Origin: Eustoma russellianum
Taxonomy: Eukaryota; Streptophyta; Magnoliopsida; Gentianales; Gentianaceae
NCBI GenBank assembly: GCA_036186865.1
Contig: AP025040.1
Span: forward strand, 10,595,385 to 10,659,384
Direction: 5' to 3'
Length of the DNA stretch: 64,000 nt
A program made the position numbers and the translations under genes. Shown piece after piece: positions 11,886 to 23,611 of the stretch (positions are counted from its first letter, which is position 1; each line of letters opens with the position of its first letter). The notes beneath the pieces were generated by a model. That model had not been told where the DNA came from, searched no databases, and was given only the letters and a program-made list of their open reading frames with translations.

Positions 11886-12365
11886 TCACCTTCGCAAATC
11901 TGTGCCGAAGCACATCTCTTTTCAAATCAATATGCAATGCAAGTGCCATGATGCAAGACTCCTCATTTCATTCTCGTATCTCGTTCACATAAGTAGTTCA
12001 TGTGCACATGCGCAAGTATAAGTAACACACAAGCTTTCACTAACTTACACATCATAACCTTAGGCTTCAACCCTCTCGTCAACCCTTAGTCTTGATTCTA
12101 GGGTTTACAACCTAAGGCAAGTATCCCTAACCATCCATCATTGAACTCTCAATCACCTCGTACGTTCATCTCCTAACCCTTCTAAGTCATCCACGTTGAA
12201 CTTCGTTTCGAATACCCTTCAAATTCTCCAAACTTGATTCACCATCTTACGTCATGTTCCCAAGACTTAGACTAGTCATAATCAGGTCCTAAGAAGTCCC
12301 TAAGGTCACCCAAAGGATCCCCTAGCTTCCCTCTTTCTTCCCTTGCTTTCCCACAAAACTGGTTG

Positions 12366-12612
12366 ACGTCATACCCTGACGTCGATCGATCGACGTACGT
12401 CATACCCTGACGTCGATCGATCGACGTCCATCTGAGGCACGTCGATCTCTCACTCAATCTACGTCGATCGATCGACGTTCATCTGAGGCACGTCATACCC
12501 TCACTTGCTATACGTCGATCGATCTACGTCCTTCTGAGGCACGTCATACCCTCACTTGCTATACGTCGATCGATCGACGTACGTCATACCCTGACGTCGA
12601 TCGATCGACGTC
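12366..12612. repeat. Array of CGATCGATCG palindromes (5' LTR copy)
   Basis: Same array as 6,427-6,673. Here the first palindrome is perfect (gacgt where the other copy has gacat). Confidence 0.9.
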
Positions 12613-14211
12613 CCCGTTCCAGAACACCATTCTGCAATTTTCTGCAGAAACTGCAGAAATAACCCCCAATTCGACCCCAACTTCCTTCAAAACCATTCCA
12701 AGCCTATTTCCCACTATCAATCCATCCTAAAATCACCCAAGACAACATCTTTAGCATACGATTCACGGATTCAAGCCTAGCACTCAAAGTACTTATCAAA
12801 TCAACCCAAAGATCAAATCTTTTCCCTCTCCCCTCCCTTCAACCACCATTATCAACAAAGTAGGGTTCAAGGGATTGGGATTTACATGATCTCATATAAA
12901 CAACAATCAACGAACAAGATTTCAACATATAATGGCCAAATCTCAAACCAAAACACATAGATCTCACAAGTATATTCACATAGAGAAATTACTGCATGGT
13001 GATCCAAATTGATATCAAAATAGGCCCTTTCTCTTTCGCAAATCGTAAAAACTTATAAGTAGATTACTTGCCTTTGATTACTCGAAGAAGGAACGAAGAA
13101 CGGGCGAAGATTGGATGAAGATCTAGCGGAGTTCTTCGCCTAGGGTTGAGGGGAGATGAAAACCGCCTAGGAGGAGAGGATTTGCGTCGTTCTCTCTTCT
13201 GAGAAAAGGGGAAACTGACGCTATGTCAGTTTTTATAAGGAAAGGGAAAAGTTTGGAGTTTCTAAATTATATCCTATTTCTCTATTTATCTTAAAGGATA
13301 AATCCTAATATTTAATTCAAAATTAAATCCTCATTAATTTCAACATTTAAACCCTCAATTAATTCTCATTAATCCTATTATTTAATTCGTAATTAATTAC
13401 AGTTGACCGTCATTAATCTCATTTAATTCTTCTTTATCTCTTAATTATTCTACGGAGGGTGCGGGGCGTAACACCATCTTTTGTAATAAATGATAGTATG
13501 TATTTTTTTTATAATGAGGATCTGTGCTTCTGCAAAATGAAGAGGAATGAGGATGCAAAATAAGAAATTTACCAATGGAATAGCCGAAATAAAAGCAGTA
13601 TATTTTTATCACAATATAATAGCCAAAATAACACATTCTGTCGTCCATAAATTTGCTGCATATACCGAAATTGTTTCTTGAACTCAGGCAACAACATCAA
13701 CTTGTTACTCCAATGATTCTCATTATCAATAACAAACCACAATCGCATATGTCTGGAATATCTCTACATGAAACTGTCGATGAAGATGCCATGTTTGATA
13801 TTGTATAATGCTTGCAATCTGCATCAAAATGCAAATACAAAACTCAAAATTCTACATTTATGGTTCTGAAACAAAAAATGCAATTCGTTGCCCCGACTTC
13901 ATGTGAGGCTGATTTCACGCTATCTATGAAGGATTTAATGAACAGAGATATGCAGTTCATAAGATAAACTATCTTGTCTCTGATTACGGACGGGATCTGA
14001 AACGTTCTTCGACTAGACGAGTCCGAAAGGTAACAAAGTCTTCATTACCGTAAAATTACAGTCCTGAAATCAAACTACACATCTACAATAAAATTATTAA
14101 ATTAAATATATACAACAATTTCAGTAAGCCGCTGGTAACCTTACAGTGTTGCGCCAGAAACATCAATTTTCCAGCTGGGTTTTGTGTTCATCTAAGAAAG
14201 CCAGCTTGAAA

Positions 14212-14639
14212 GTTGAAAAATAAGTAGTCACAGATTTGAATACGAAAAGCAAACAAAAAATATTACAGCAAAAATCGAACCTTCCGCGTTCTTTTCGCAG
14301 TGCGCTGCCGCAGTCGCCGAAGAAATGGGTAGCAGAGAAGATGAAATGCGCCACCGCAGTCGCCGAAGAAGGGGATATGTATAAGCTTTGTTTCGCCGGA
14401 GAAGATGGGAGAGGGGGGAGGCAGAGCGTTGAAAATGGGGAATTACTGAAAGCGGGGGAACGATGAAAATTTTAGGGGTGGGGGGCTTTTATTTTTTTTT
14501 AGTTGCCACGTGGCGCGTTATTATTGGTCAGAGGGAAAAAAACTTTTTTTTACAAAAAGAAGGTAAGTTGGAGACGTGGCAAAGGCTGATTCGTAGCCTC
14601 ATTTACTGCCTCAGAACCAGCCTTGCCTGATCCCATCCG
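14212..14639 (-). repeat. Right terminal inverted repeat of the MULE
   Basis: Complement of 3,991-4,401, with an extra partial repeat of the gcagtcgccgaagaa motif near 14,350. The 9-bp duplication follows at 14,640-14,648. Confidence 0.92.
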
Positions 14640-14648
14640 AAGGGAAAC

Positions 14649-15210
14649 AGACATTTATCTTATAGTATACAAATGGTGGAAATATATTTTAAAAAAAATA
14701 TGGTGGCAATAGCCTTACCCTTATTTATTTATTTTTTTCTGAAAGTGCCTCACCCTTGAAGTTAAATATTGATTTTTTTTGATATTTGACAAATCAAGCC
14801 GAGAAATTTGTTAGCGATAAACAAAAACAATGACAAAAATGGGTGTAGGCCAAAATTTCTCCAAACCTTTTTTTATTTTGGGATTCGTATTTTAACACAT
14901 TCTTTAACAAATATTATATCGCATCTTGTAACGTTATAATATATGTGTAGGCCACATGAGCTAAAATACATATATAGCATGACTTTATAATTATATATGT
15001 TAGAAAATACCATAAATGAAGGGTGAGAACATACTCTTTTATTTTCCTTCTCCATCAGTTGTTAAATTAACAGACCAAACTAGGGTTATATGGGCCTATA
15101 TTCGCTGTGTTATTTGGGATTGATGAAGTGTGGAACTTCTCATATCCCTTGGACATTAATGGGCCAACAATAACATCTTGCCCACCTTTTGTTATTCATC
15201 TAGAGATGAT
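14649..15210. other. AT-rich gene-free stretch
   Basis: Nothing coding or repeated was recognised. The 60-codon frame at 14,873-15,055 has no domain. Confidence 0.5.
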
Positions 15211-15214
15211 AAAA

Positions 15215-15351
15215 CTTACACACGAGGTTCATGTTGTCTCACTGGAAGCAAACTATCTATCCTGAGGTATTGTTTGCCTGCCGCTCATCTTCCTCATACC
15301 CTAGCGTTAGCTTCAGCTATCGTTGGGATATACTGGGAATGATTGTTGTTG
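15215..15351 (+). mobile_element. 5'-truncated RTE-type LINE tail
   Basis: Contains ctcactggaagcaaactatc, gaggtattgtttgcctgcc, ccctagcgttagc and gttgggatatactg, ending in ttgttgttg. The same ordered words end the RTE fragment at 45.2-45.48 kb, where coding sequence is still attached. Confidence 0.6.
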
Positions 15352-15509
15352 ATATAAAAGTTAACATATTCTTAAATTTGCCTGTAGATAGTTCATAAAG
15401 AGTTTGAATCTAAGCTACTGGTCATGACATAATTTACATGTACTTGTCGTCTTAATCACACATGTACCTTTTTTTTTACTCAAACTCGTTATGCACAAAT
15501 AAACTTGGT

Positions 15510-15850
15510 GTCAAAAGGCCATACACTGCCCTGAGGGTCCCCACCGTCCCACTCCCAAGAAACATTGTGGAGGATGTAAATCAGGAGCTCAACGGTCTTT
15601 AGGTTGGTGAGGACTTTACGCAAAGATGCACCATCTCATTCCCAAGAAGCATTGTGGATGATGTAAATCAGAAGCTCAACGACTTCTAGGTTGGTGAGGA
15701 ATTTACGCAAGGATCCACACAAGGTGTCCCCTTGCAAACTAGGCTTTTGGCCTAGCATGAGTGAAACACCCACAATGTTCTTATCTTGAAATTGAACTCT
15801 AAACTATTTAGTTAAAAATCCAATCCGAGTACCAATTGAGCTATAACTTG
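15510..15850 (-). mobile_element. tRNA-derived SINE (family A), internally duplicated
   Basis: On the minus strand the head carries an A box (complement of 15,832-15,843, tagctcaattgg) and a weak B box near 15,790. The body segment gtaaatcaggagctcaacg..taggttggtgaggactttacg occurs twice in tandem (15,575 and 15,663). No clean target duplication was found, so this is an older copy. Confidence 0.65.
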
Positions 15851-15855
15851 GTTTA

Positions 15856-17240
15856 TGCAAAGGAGAAAGAAAACAAAATAGCAGAGACAAAGTTTATGCT
15901 ACTAGGGTACTTGTACTGATTCTCAGTGTTAACTCGGTTAGAAAAACATCAGTTTTTATTATTGAAAAAAAAGCATGATTTTCCAATCTTACAACTTTGA
16001 CCTGATGAACCTGATGAATTTTATATATGAAAAGTTACTCTGTAAATCATCCCCCTAAACCTTCAACCATAATTCCATTTAACTACATCCACATGTATTT
16101 TTATGACCATATGATTCTATTTGTACATGTATTTTGTCTTAAACCCTCAAATCCAAAGAATACCATAGAGACAAATTGGATGCATTCATCACTTGTCTTT
16201 GCAGTGCATCGGTTTCAAGTGATTGTCCATATCCTACCACGTTCCAAGGTTATTCTCACTAGGGACTTGGTCAGAGTGCAGTATGCCTAAAGTGCACATA
16301 GGTATTACTGTATGTGATGATATGTTTTGTAACGTTGTCTATTATTAGGTTTAGATCACTTGTACAAGTAAATATACAAATTACAGATCAACTTATTAAA
16401 TTTGATGATTCTAATAGTTACTCTTATTCCTTAATTAAGTCAAGAATCCCCAATCGATAACTATCCAGGCATCAATAAATATCCATAATCTTCTCAATTC
16501 GAAGACATACGACACACACACATATATATATTATATATATTTCTCTCCTCTCTTATTCTTTCTCAAACTGCTCTGTCTAAGCATATCATCAAAAAGACTT
16601 AGGCCTTGATTCGTGTAATTCACATGATTGGTATTAGTAATCATCCACTCTTCAAAAGAGAAGTGAAAAGAGAAAGAAATTTTATTGCTCGTGTTTTTGA
16701 ATCCAAAAATAGTTATAACAACGGTTGTCGATAACAAGTCCTCTGGATATTCATTGGAATTCTGTAAACCCTCTTTTGTTAACAAAATTAAAAGAAACAA
16801 AAATTAGTTAAACCTCTTGTTAACAAGGGACGCCTTCTTCTTTTTTTCTCCAAAATTAGTGAATTCTATTTCAACTTATAAGTCTATTTATATGGACAAT
16901 CTTAGCTCATAAGATTAAGAGAAGTGATAAATACATATTTTTTTTTAAATACAAACTCTCTTGTTTCATCAGTAGTCAAGAATAAATGATAAGATGAAAT
17001 TAATGGTATAAAAATATAAACAATGTGTATTTATAGACAAAATTATCTATTTATCATTCTTCTAATAGTAATGTATCAGAATATCTCGTGGTCTGGGTAC
17101 TATAGGCTTAAACTATGTCCTAATTCGTCATATGGCATATAAAAATTGACACCCCCTGCCCCCCTCCCACCACCACCACCTTCGATTTTTATTCTAGATG
17201 AGAACTCCGTATCCAACAATAACCCTAGAGAACACATGTA
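15856..17240. other. Gene-free AT-rich region
   Basis: Short frames at 16,027-16,290 and 16,531-16,800 have no recognisable domain and AT-driven composition. No repeat boundary was seen. Confidence 0.5.
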
Positions 17241-17249
17241 TATATAGAG

Positions 17250-17385
17250 TTGGAGGTCTCACTGAAAGCAAACTTTCTATGTCTCAGAATGTAGATATTG
17301 TTTGTCTGTCTCTCACCTTCTACAGACCGTAACAATAATTTTTGTTATTATTAAGATACTGTATATGATTTTTGTTGTTGTTTTA
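17250..17385 (+). mobile_element. 5'-truncated RTE-type LINE tail
   Basis: Shares gtctcactgaaagcaaact, attgtttgtctgtctctcacc and a tttttgttgttg end with the copies at 15.3, 45.4 and 48.9 kb. Confidence 0.5.
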
Positions 17386-17504
17386 TATGCAACTGAAACT
17401 TTATGGTAACACCAGTACTCAAACGATCTAACGTTGTGCTCCAATAATCTTTAAAATAAAAATAAAAATAAAAAATAAATGTCATGATAAGGTTCATCAT
17501 CATC

Positions 17505-17590
17505 ATCTCAGTATATCTCAACGACAGCAAACGCTATCGCTAGGGTCTGGGGAGGGTAATTGGTAGACAGACAATACATCTGTCCCAAGG
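17505..17590 (-). mobile_element. RTE-type LINE tail, opposite orientation
   Basis: The complement of this segment (words agtatatctcaacgacagc, gctatcgctagggtctgg, gacagacaatac) gives the family's ccctagcgatagc and gagatatact end. Confidence 0.5.
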
Positions 17591-17706
17591 TGTGAAGGGC
17601 AAATTATTCGCAAGTTGTCTACTTGCCCACTTGCTTCCTAATCAACCAAAAGATATTAATTTTTAATGCTGTAGGAAAAATGGAAAATGGGAACCCACTA
17701 AAGGAG

Positions 17707-17872
17707 GAGATAGGATCACCTCACCATAAGGGGATGCGGTGACGCGTGACCGCGCGACACGTGTCAGCAAGGAGGGTGGTGAGCTAGATGAGGATCACCA
17801 CCCTCCCTTGCTGCCACATGTCGTTTGGTCACAAATGAGGTGATGAAAGTTAGGGTGAGGAGATCCCAACCC
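17707..17872. mobile_element. Fold-back MITE, Mutator type (family M1, copy 1)
   Basis: 166 bp with ends gagataggatcacctcacc and, inverted, gggttgggatctcctcacc. The centre is gctagatgaggatcacc, flanked by inverted cacgtg-containing arms. Flanks ctaaaggag (17,698) and ctaaagtag (17,873) are a 9-bp duplication with one mismatch. Confidence 0.85.
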
Positions 17873-17881
17873 CTAAAGTAG

Positions 17882-18070
17882 GAGCCACTTGATAACATTA
17901 ATCATTAATCTTAACCAATCAGCTTTTGTCAAGACAAAAATTAAAGTAACAAATAACAAGCCACAAAAATTAAAGTAACAAATAACAAGCCACTTGGTAA
18001 CATTAATCATTAATCTTAACCAATCAGCTTTTGTCAAGACAAAAATTAAAGTAACAAGTAACAACCCATT
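17882..18070. repeat. Direct repeat, about 80-bp unit, two copies
   Basis: The segment gccacttg(a/g)taacattaatcattaatcttaacc..cttttgtcaagacaaaaatt occurs at about 17,884 and 17,990, with a partial third piece between them. The 63-codon minus frame across it is repeat-derived. Confidence 0.85.
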
Positions 18071-18074
18071 CCTT

Positions 18075-18775
18075 GAATATCAAATGAAATAAAACTTCTG
18101 TGGAAAATAGACTTTTCTGTTACTTAAGGTCTAGAAGGAATATCATTAACTTTGTAGTACCTGGTAAGATCCACTGATAGCTGGTTTTAGGAGAAACGAG
18201 TGAGGGAGAAGATCCATGGCCGGGGGTAAAAAGGTAAATGAATCTAACATTAGTTGTGGAAAAAAAGTCAATGATCATATACAAAAGGAAGAGATCGAGA
18301 GCTTGATGTGAAATTACATAAAGCATGTAACATACGTAAAGTATTTTACTAAGAATTCGTATTTGCCCTAGTCATAAAATTCTTAACATTTTTTTGGTAT
18401 AAGTTAGAATTCGAATTTTATTGAGTAACATGTAAATAAAGTTTCTCTAAAAGGTTTCTTTGATACTCCTCAGGTGGATCACATTTGAAAACTAAATTAA
18501 TAAAGTATGGTTTTGTTCTAATACTTTTTATACATCTTTTATTAGTCATGATATTAACACAACCTAGTCAATTGTTGGTATCTTTTGTTTTGGGTATGAA
18601 TTGGTATTTTTTTTCCTGGGAGACTGAACTAAATGGAAACTTTTGGGGAAAAGAGAACTTTCATTTCAACAAAATAATCAAAGATTACATCAGATGTTGT
18701 CACGTCATGTTTCTATATCTACATCAGAATGACATTCTAAATATTGTACATGGGCCTATAAAGCAACTCGACTAA
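18075..18775. other. Gene-free stretch
   Basis: No coding or repeat signal recognised. The frame 18,485-18,775 (+) shows no domain. Confidence 0.45.
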
Positions 18776-18884
18776 TAATGTCACGCGCTACTTGACTCGG
18801 AGGCGGAAGTTGCTGAATATGACCATGAAGCAATTGGTTTCGCCAGTACCAAATAGATGACACAGTGTCGCGGTAAAGATACCG

Positions 18885-19256
18885 TCATTCTAATCCGCAT
18901 CCCTGGTGCTTCCATGAAGTCCGGAGATTCTCCATTACCCATTCCGTTACGTCCATAGACCGAGCGAATGCTGGCCAAGCATCCCGAAGTATCAGTACAC
19001 TCCAAACCTGCCGAACCCAGCTACAATCACGTACTTCATGCAAGTCATTCCACTCCCTTTGTCCATACAAACCACAACAACTGTTAGATGTAATTCGTCG
19101 TGAATATAGGAGGAACTTACTTGGGAGAGCGTTGTTGCAGATGCGCCAAAGCAGCAAATTGTACCGGGTTGGCCCCTTCAAAGACCAAATTCGGTGCCAT
19201 GGTGGTTGCGTCTGAATTGTTGATGTTGAGTCCTGTAAGTCGTACGCACTCGCCAC
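18885..19256 (-). pseudogene. LINE ORF2 C-terminal zf-RVT region, broken
   Basis: Same reading frame as the RT segment but separated by a stop. It reads YNLLLWRICNNALPSKFLLY and later WNDLHEVRDCSWVRQVW, the reverse-transcriptase zinc-binding region of plant LINEs. Frame 19,005-18,781 continues the C-terminus in another phase. Confidence 0.75.
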
Positions 19257-19286
19257 CGAATACTCGCCAGAGGATGTTCCTTGCCA

Positions 19287-20989
19287 TCATGGACGAACTA
19301 TGCTGTCCGAGTCAGGAGGAGCCGATGATGCCAAGCCCGCTTTTATCAAAGGCACAGTGCTCTTTATGTGGCGCCATTGCAAAGATGCCCCTTGCGGTAT
19401 CCGGTTATGAAGTAGATCACCGTATTTAGCTGTCAGGACACGTACCCATTGTAAGTCCGGGCGTGTCATAAGCTTCCATCCAAGTTTTGCCAGCATTGCG
19501 ATATTCATCTCCCACAACCGCTTTATACCCGGCCTGCAAACTGACTGCCAAGCGCACCAATGTACAGTCCGATGTTGGTCATATTCTCCCCATAGAAAAT
19601 GACGGTTAACCTTCTCAATTTCAGCAAGTAAGCCAGCGGGTAAGCGGACTATTTGCATGACATACATTGGCATAGATGATATCACACTCTGAATCAAAAT
19701 AAGCCTAGACGCCATGGACAAGTTTTTCGATTTCCAGACACCAAGTCTCGTGCGGACCTTATCAAGAATGTAGCTGTACGCACTCTTTGAACTTCGGTCA
19801 TGTAGTAGCGGTAAGCCCAAATAGCTACCAAAATCAACTGTAGTATGTAATCCCAGCCGTTTGAAGACTTGGGGTTGGAAATGTGACGCCACATTTCTGG
19901 AAACTAGGACGAGCGATTTACTCACGCTTACATTTTTCCCCGATATACAACAGAAATCGCGCACTATATTCTCCATGATGTTGGCATGTAGCGACGATGC
20001 AGCTCCAAACAAAAGCAAGTCATCTGCGAAGAATAAATGTGATATACTCGGACCATTTCGCGATGTACGTAAAGGAGCCCAAAGGTTTGAGTCAACAACA
20101 GATTGGATCTTCTGACTAAGTACTTCCATGCATAAAAGAAACAAATAAGGAGCTAGGGGGTCACCCTGCCGGATACCCCGTTGGGGATGAGCAAGATCCA
20201 AGCGCTTGCCATTCCATATAACAGAACGAGATGCCGAAGCGATTGTGAACATGATTAGCTCAGTCATCTCATGTGAAACCCCAACTTTTAGCAAAATAAG
20301 TCTAAGAAACGGCCAATGTACATTGTCATACGCCTTTTCCAAGTCAAGCTTTAGGGCCATATACCCCGAGCGCCCTTGCTTCATTCGCATTATATGCATC
20401 AGTTCACGTGCCAGAATGATATTATCTGCTGCTTGCCTGTCCGGGACGAAAGCGCACTGCGTAGGAGAGATTATCTTGCCAATCACAGATTTGAGGCGGT
20501 TTGCTATGACTTTCGTAATGACTTTTACCACCACATTCATCAGGGCTATTGGTCGAAATTGTGATGGGTTTTCAGGGATTGACACCTTCGGGATGAGGGA
20601 GACAAGAGTGGTATTCATGTTGTTTGGGAACCGCGGTTTCTCAAAAGCCTCCAACACAAAAGAGACGACCGAGGGTTCAACGATATGCCAATTTTTTTGG
20701 AAAAAAGCTAGGGGTAGTCCATCCGGAACTGGAGCTTTATAGCTCTCATCTGAAAGACTGCAGTTTCTATTTCTGCTGCTGAGACTGGACGATTAAGCCA
20801 CCTGCGGTCCGAGTGATTCAAGGTGGGGATTGTTACACTCGCAGCCAATATATCCGGACAAACTGAACATGAATATAAATTGCTGTAATGCTCTTGAATG
20901 ATTGTCTTAATCATCCTTGGGCAGTCATGCCATATGCCATGGGAATCTTGGAGGCGGTGGAAAGTACTGGACTGGCGACGAGCACGCAC
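19287..20989 (-). pseudogene. LINE ORF2 reverse transcriptase domain, broken
   Basis: The 456-codon frame ending at 20,657 holds RT blocks in order: FRPIALMNV, the Asp of KLDLEKAYD (residue 105), RQGDPLAPYLF (from 163) and the FADD catalytic box (residues 210-213). After these come the thumb-like region with SMPMYVMQ and HFLWG. The preceding piece at 20,708-20,989 is in a different frame, so a frameshift lies near 20,700. The frame ends at a stop near 19,287, with the zinc-binding region continuing in the same frame beyond it. Confidence 0.88.
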
Positions 20990-21097
20990 AGATGCATGAA
21001 AAAATCGACTGTTTCATTCACCCTCTGATATCCAATGTAGGTTGCTCTTTTGCTGCCAATATACTTCCTCTTTCCGCAGAATTGCCTGGTATTCTTC

Positions 21098-22366
21098 CTA
21101 CAAAGTGAAATCAAGAGTTGATAAAAACCGCGAGGGCCTGAGTGACAATACCCGCTGGATTCCTGCCAGTCGCGCAAGACATTTCTTCCGGCATTGTGCG
21201 ATACTACCAAACACCTCCCTGCTCCAATTTTCAACTTTTTTTGTGAAATCCGTAACCTTGTGCCCAAAGTCACCCTCCGTTGTGGACCACGCTGTCTCAA
21301 TAAAGGGGGCGAATAATTGATGCTCCATCCAACACGCCTGGAACTTAAACGATCGGCTGGCACGCGTATTATTTAGAGGGTCTTCAGTTGATATCAATAC
21401 AGGGTTATGATTAGAATGTGTCCTTGGCAAATGATATAGCGATGCGTGAGTAAATCGCAAGAACCACTGAATATTTACCCAGCATTGGTCTAGACGTTGT
21501 TCAATGTGTAAGTGTCCAGACTGGTTATTAGACCATGTATAACGTGGGCCCGAGAAAGCCAACTCCTGCAACTGGCATCCATCCACCATCCGTCGCATGC
21601 GTTCAACCTCAGAGCCTTGTACAACACGACCTCCTCGCTTATTAATCGGATGTATTACTTGGTTGAAGTCACCAAGTAAGAGCCAAGGAATAGACATATA
21701 GTTGCTCATCGCCTCAACATAAGAGTATAAACTTTCGCGTATAGAGGGTGTGGGAGAAGCATACACCAAGGACAGCACCCACGATATCCCTCCGTCACCT
21801 ACGACTCCAACATTCAAGATTTGAGCTGTGTAGGATAGTACACGTAACTGTATGCGTGTATTATCCCATACACACCATAGCCCTCCGGCAAACACACGTG
21901 CTTCGACAGCAGCGATGTTTGTGAAGTGAGTATTCCGCAGAATGCGGCGGCTTCGAGAACTAGGAACTCTAGTTTCACACAAAAATAGAATATCGGGATT
22001 ATGATCACGTATAAGTCGGATGATCGCTCGATGTGTGTCGGGTGAGCCTGCACCCCTACAATTCCAAGATAGAATCTTCATAACAATACATCTTATTGTT
22101 GAGGGTCTATTCGTCCCCCCCTCACGGTCAGAAAACTGCTGGTCTACCACATCCATTGTCATACTGCTAGTCATTTCCATCATAGAACCATCCTCAATAC
22201 CCCCTGTTATCTTAAATGTATCAGGCGGATGTACTTTGGTGAAGTTGCCAATCTCTGCACTTGATTTGGGGTTGCTGTCAAAAATGATGGTAGGCTGCCC
22301 CTCCTTATTGCTGGTGGCCACATGTTCCACTTCAATATTAGTGATATCATTCAATGGTCTGCCCAT
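21098..22366 (-). pseudogene. LINE ORF2 N-terminal endonuclease domain, broken
   Basis: ORF2 probably starts at the ATG complementary to 22,079-22,081 (MKILSWNCRG, the canonical L1 endonuclease start). Visible catalytic-family motifs are SWNCRG, a Glu in LCETRVP and the GDFNQ box. The late SDH box reads SNHNP, so the Asp of the active site is Asn here. This domain nicks target DNA in L1 elements. With this change, and the frame break before RT, the copy should be inactive. The 95 codons upstream of that Met are open by chance or belong to the ORF1 end. Confidence 0.85.
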
Positions 22367-22367
22367 G

Positions 22368-23611
22368 CTAAACGTAAGGCCCCCCTGCTGGATCGAGAAA
22401 GAAATGATGATTGCACCCTGTGATCCCTTCTGCCCCCAAACTTACGGGATCGTTATTTTGAGGCCGAGACGGCTGGACTCTCACTTTTGTAACCTCTTTC
22501 AACTGTATCCCCTTAGCTCTTCGTTCACGTGTCTTAGGCATTTGTTCTTTGGTTGAAGCCCGTATACTTGCAGCTGGTCCATCATCCTGGATTAACCGAA
22601 GATTTTCCTCAACAAACCCAACTGAGTTATCCACTATATCCTCTTTCCCATCAACAGCGATTGCCGCAAAACGCGAGCCAGGCATATTACCACCCATACC
22701 ATACTCGGATTGTGCCTTCGGTGGATGAGAGTTTACCCTACGACCTTCTCCAGACGCATTGTGCATCGTAGGTGCACGTTTTCGAGACGTATTCCGCGCT
22801 ATCATCCAATGTCCAAAAGGTTCCGTGGGCGGCATCTGTGACACGGACGCATTAGGGTTTACAGTAGGTGCCTACATGTTGTCTTGACGGTTTAACGGGC
22901 AGTCATCCATGCGATGTCCGTATCTTCAACACTTAAAACAAATTTGATGTAGACTTTCATATTCGACTGTAAGGTGGTGACCATTGATTACAACCATCGA
23001 TACTAATGGTTGTAGGAGATCAATTTCCACACACACACGTGCGTATTTCCCCCGTGAAACATTCATAGTATTATCGTCTATTTTAACTGCCTTCCCCAAA
23101 CTGTCACCCACACGCATTAACACAGATTCATTGAAGAATTCGAGAGGCAATCGAGGTATCCTTACCCAAACCAGTGTAGTAGACATGGTCTGTTCGGACG
23201 GAAGGAAACCCGGACGTAACTTTGAGACTGTTAGATAATGTCCTTGTATCATCTATGGACCATTCTCAAGCACGTACATATAGTCCTCATTCGAATAGAA
23301 TCTGACAACATAATCGCCATCTTCTAGGCCAACAATATGCAGACGACGACTAGATGCCCACATATCCGAAAGCCTTTGTTCCAGCACACGGTAGGTGATA
23401 GTCCGGCCAATAGGCTTGATGATCAATGCTCGCCTCCAGGTACGCCATAATTCCTTGCATTCCTCCATTGGAACGGTAACAACCACCTTACCCAAACCAG
23501 TTGCAACATTATCATCTGTGGTATCGCTAAACTTCCAATAGTCATCACTGTGTAGTTGTTCGTCATTCCCCGTGTCTGCATCTTCTTCACCATCACCAGT
23601 ATATATGTCAT
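22368..23611 (-). pseudogene. LINE ORF1 (DUF4283-type RNA-binding protein with zinc knuckle), broken
   Basis: Three segments lie in one frame (23,495-23,253; 23,252-22,926; 22,844-22,368), separated by stop codons, with a fourth in another frame at 23,611-23,423. They read like plant LINE ORF1: the segment around VTVPMEECKELWRTWRRALI, then a domain with TLVWVRIPRLPLEFF, and the knuckle start YESLHQICFKC just before a stop at about 22,925. The remaining knuckle Cys/His fall beyond that break. ORF1 proteins bind the element's RNA for retrotransposition. The multiple stops make this copy non-functional. Confidence 0.8.

Larger units (their letters stand above)
4972..13473 (-). mobile_element. 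Young non-autonomous Ty3/gypsy-type LTR retrotransposon (LARD-like)
   Basis: Two near-identical 2.56-kb direct repeats flank 3,377 bp. The flanking duplication ccatc is present at 4,967-4,971 and 13,474-13,478. The minus strand is the sense strand. The primer site is at 10,896-10,909, next to the right-hand (5') LTR. A purine run, the complement of 7,535-7,546, abuts the left-hand (3') LTR. Sense-strand LTR ends are TGTTACGCCCCG and GGGGCGCTACA. By eye the LTRs differ by four transitions and one 1-bp indel, so insertion was recent. The internal region has no protease, RT, RNase H or integrase. Only a short gag-like start remains, so movement would need proteins from another element. The gypsy assignment rests on LTR style and the gag-like start, and is less certain than the element's existence. 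Confidence 0.93.
10912..13473 (-). repeat. 5' LTR (right copy) of the gypsy-type element
   Basis: 2,562 bp, one base shorter than the left copy near position 11,139. Substitutions against the left copy are seen near 10,936, 11,200, 12,394 and 12,877, all transitions. TATA is at 13,230-13,237 (minus). It ends in aca followed by the ccatc duplication. Confidence 0.95.
3991..14639. mobile_element. Non-autonomous Mutator-like element, split by a retrotransposon
   Basis: The ends are inverted copies: left 3,991-4,401 reads cgga(g)gggatcaggcaaggc inward, and the complement of 14,212-14,639 reads cgga(t)gggatcaggcaaggc. A 9-bp duplication flanks the element. Subtracting the nested retrotransposon and its duplicated 5 bp (8,507 bp) leaves an element of about 2.14 kb. 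There is no transposase. The interior (4,402-4,971 plus 13,479-14,211) has no long frame. One stretch near 4,600-4,740 (frame 4,501-4,803) reads like captured coding sequence (Ser/Gln-rich), so a gene-fragment-carrying (Pack-MULE) origin is possible but unproven. Insertion order is clear: MULE first, retrotransposon second. Confidence 0.9.

Noticed and set aside
19100..22556. Plus-strand frames (for example 20,206-20,742 and 22,020-22,556)
   Set aside because: Antisense shadows of the minus-strand LINE ORFs, which have clear RT and endonuclease motifs.
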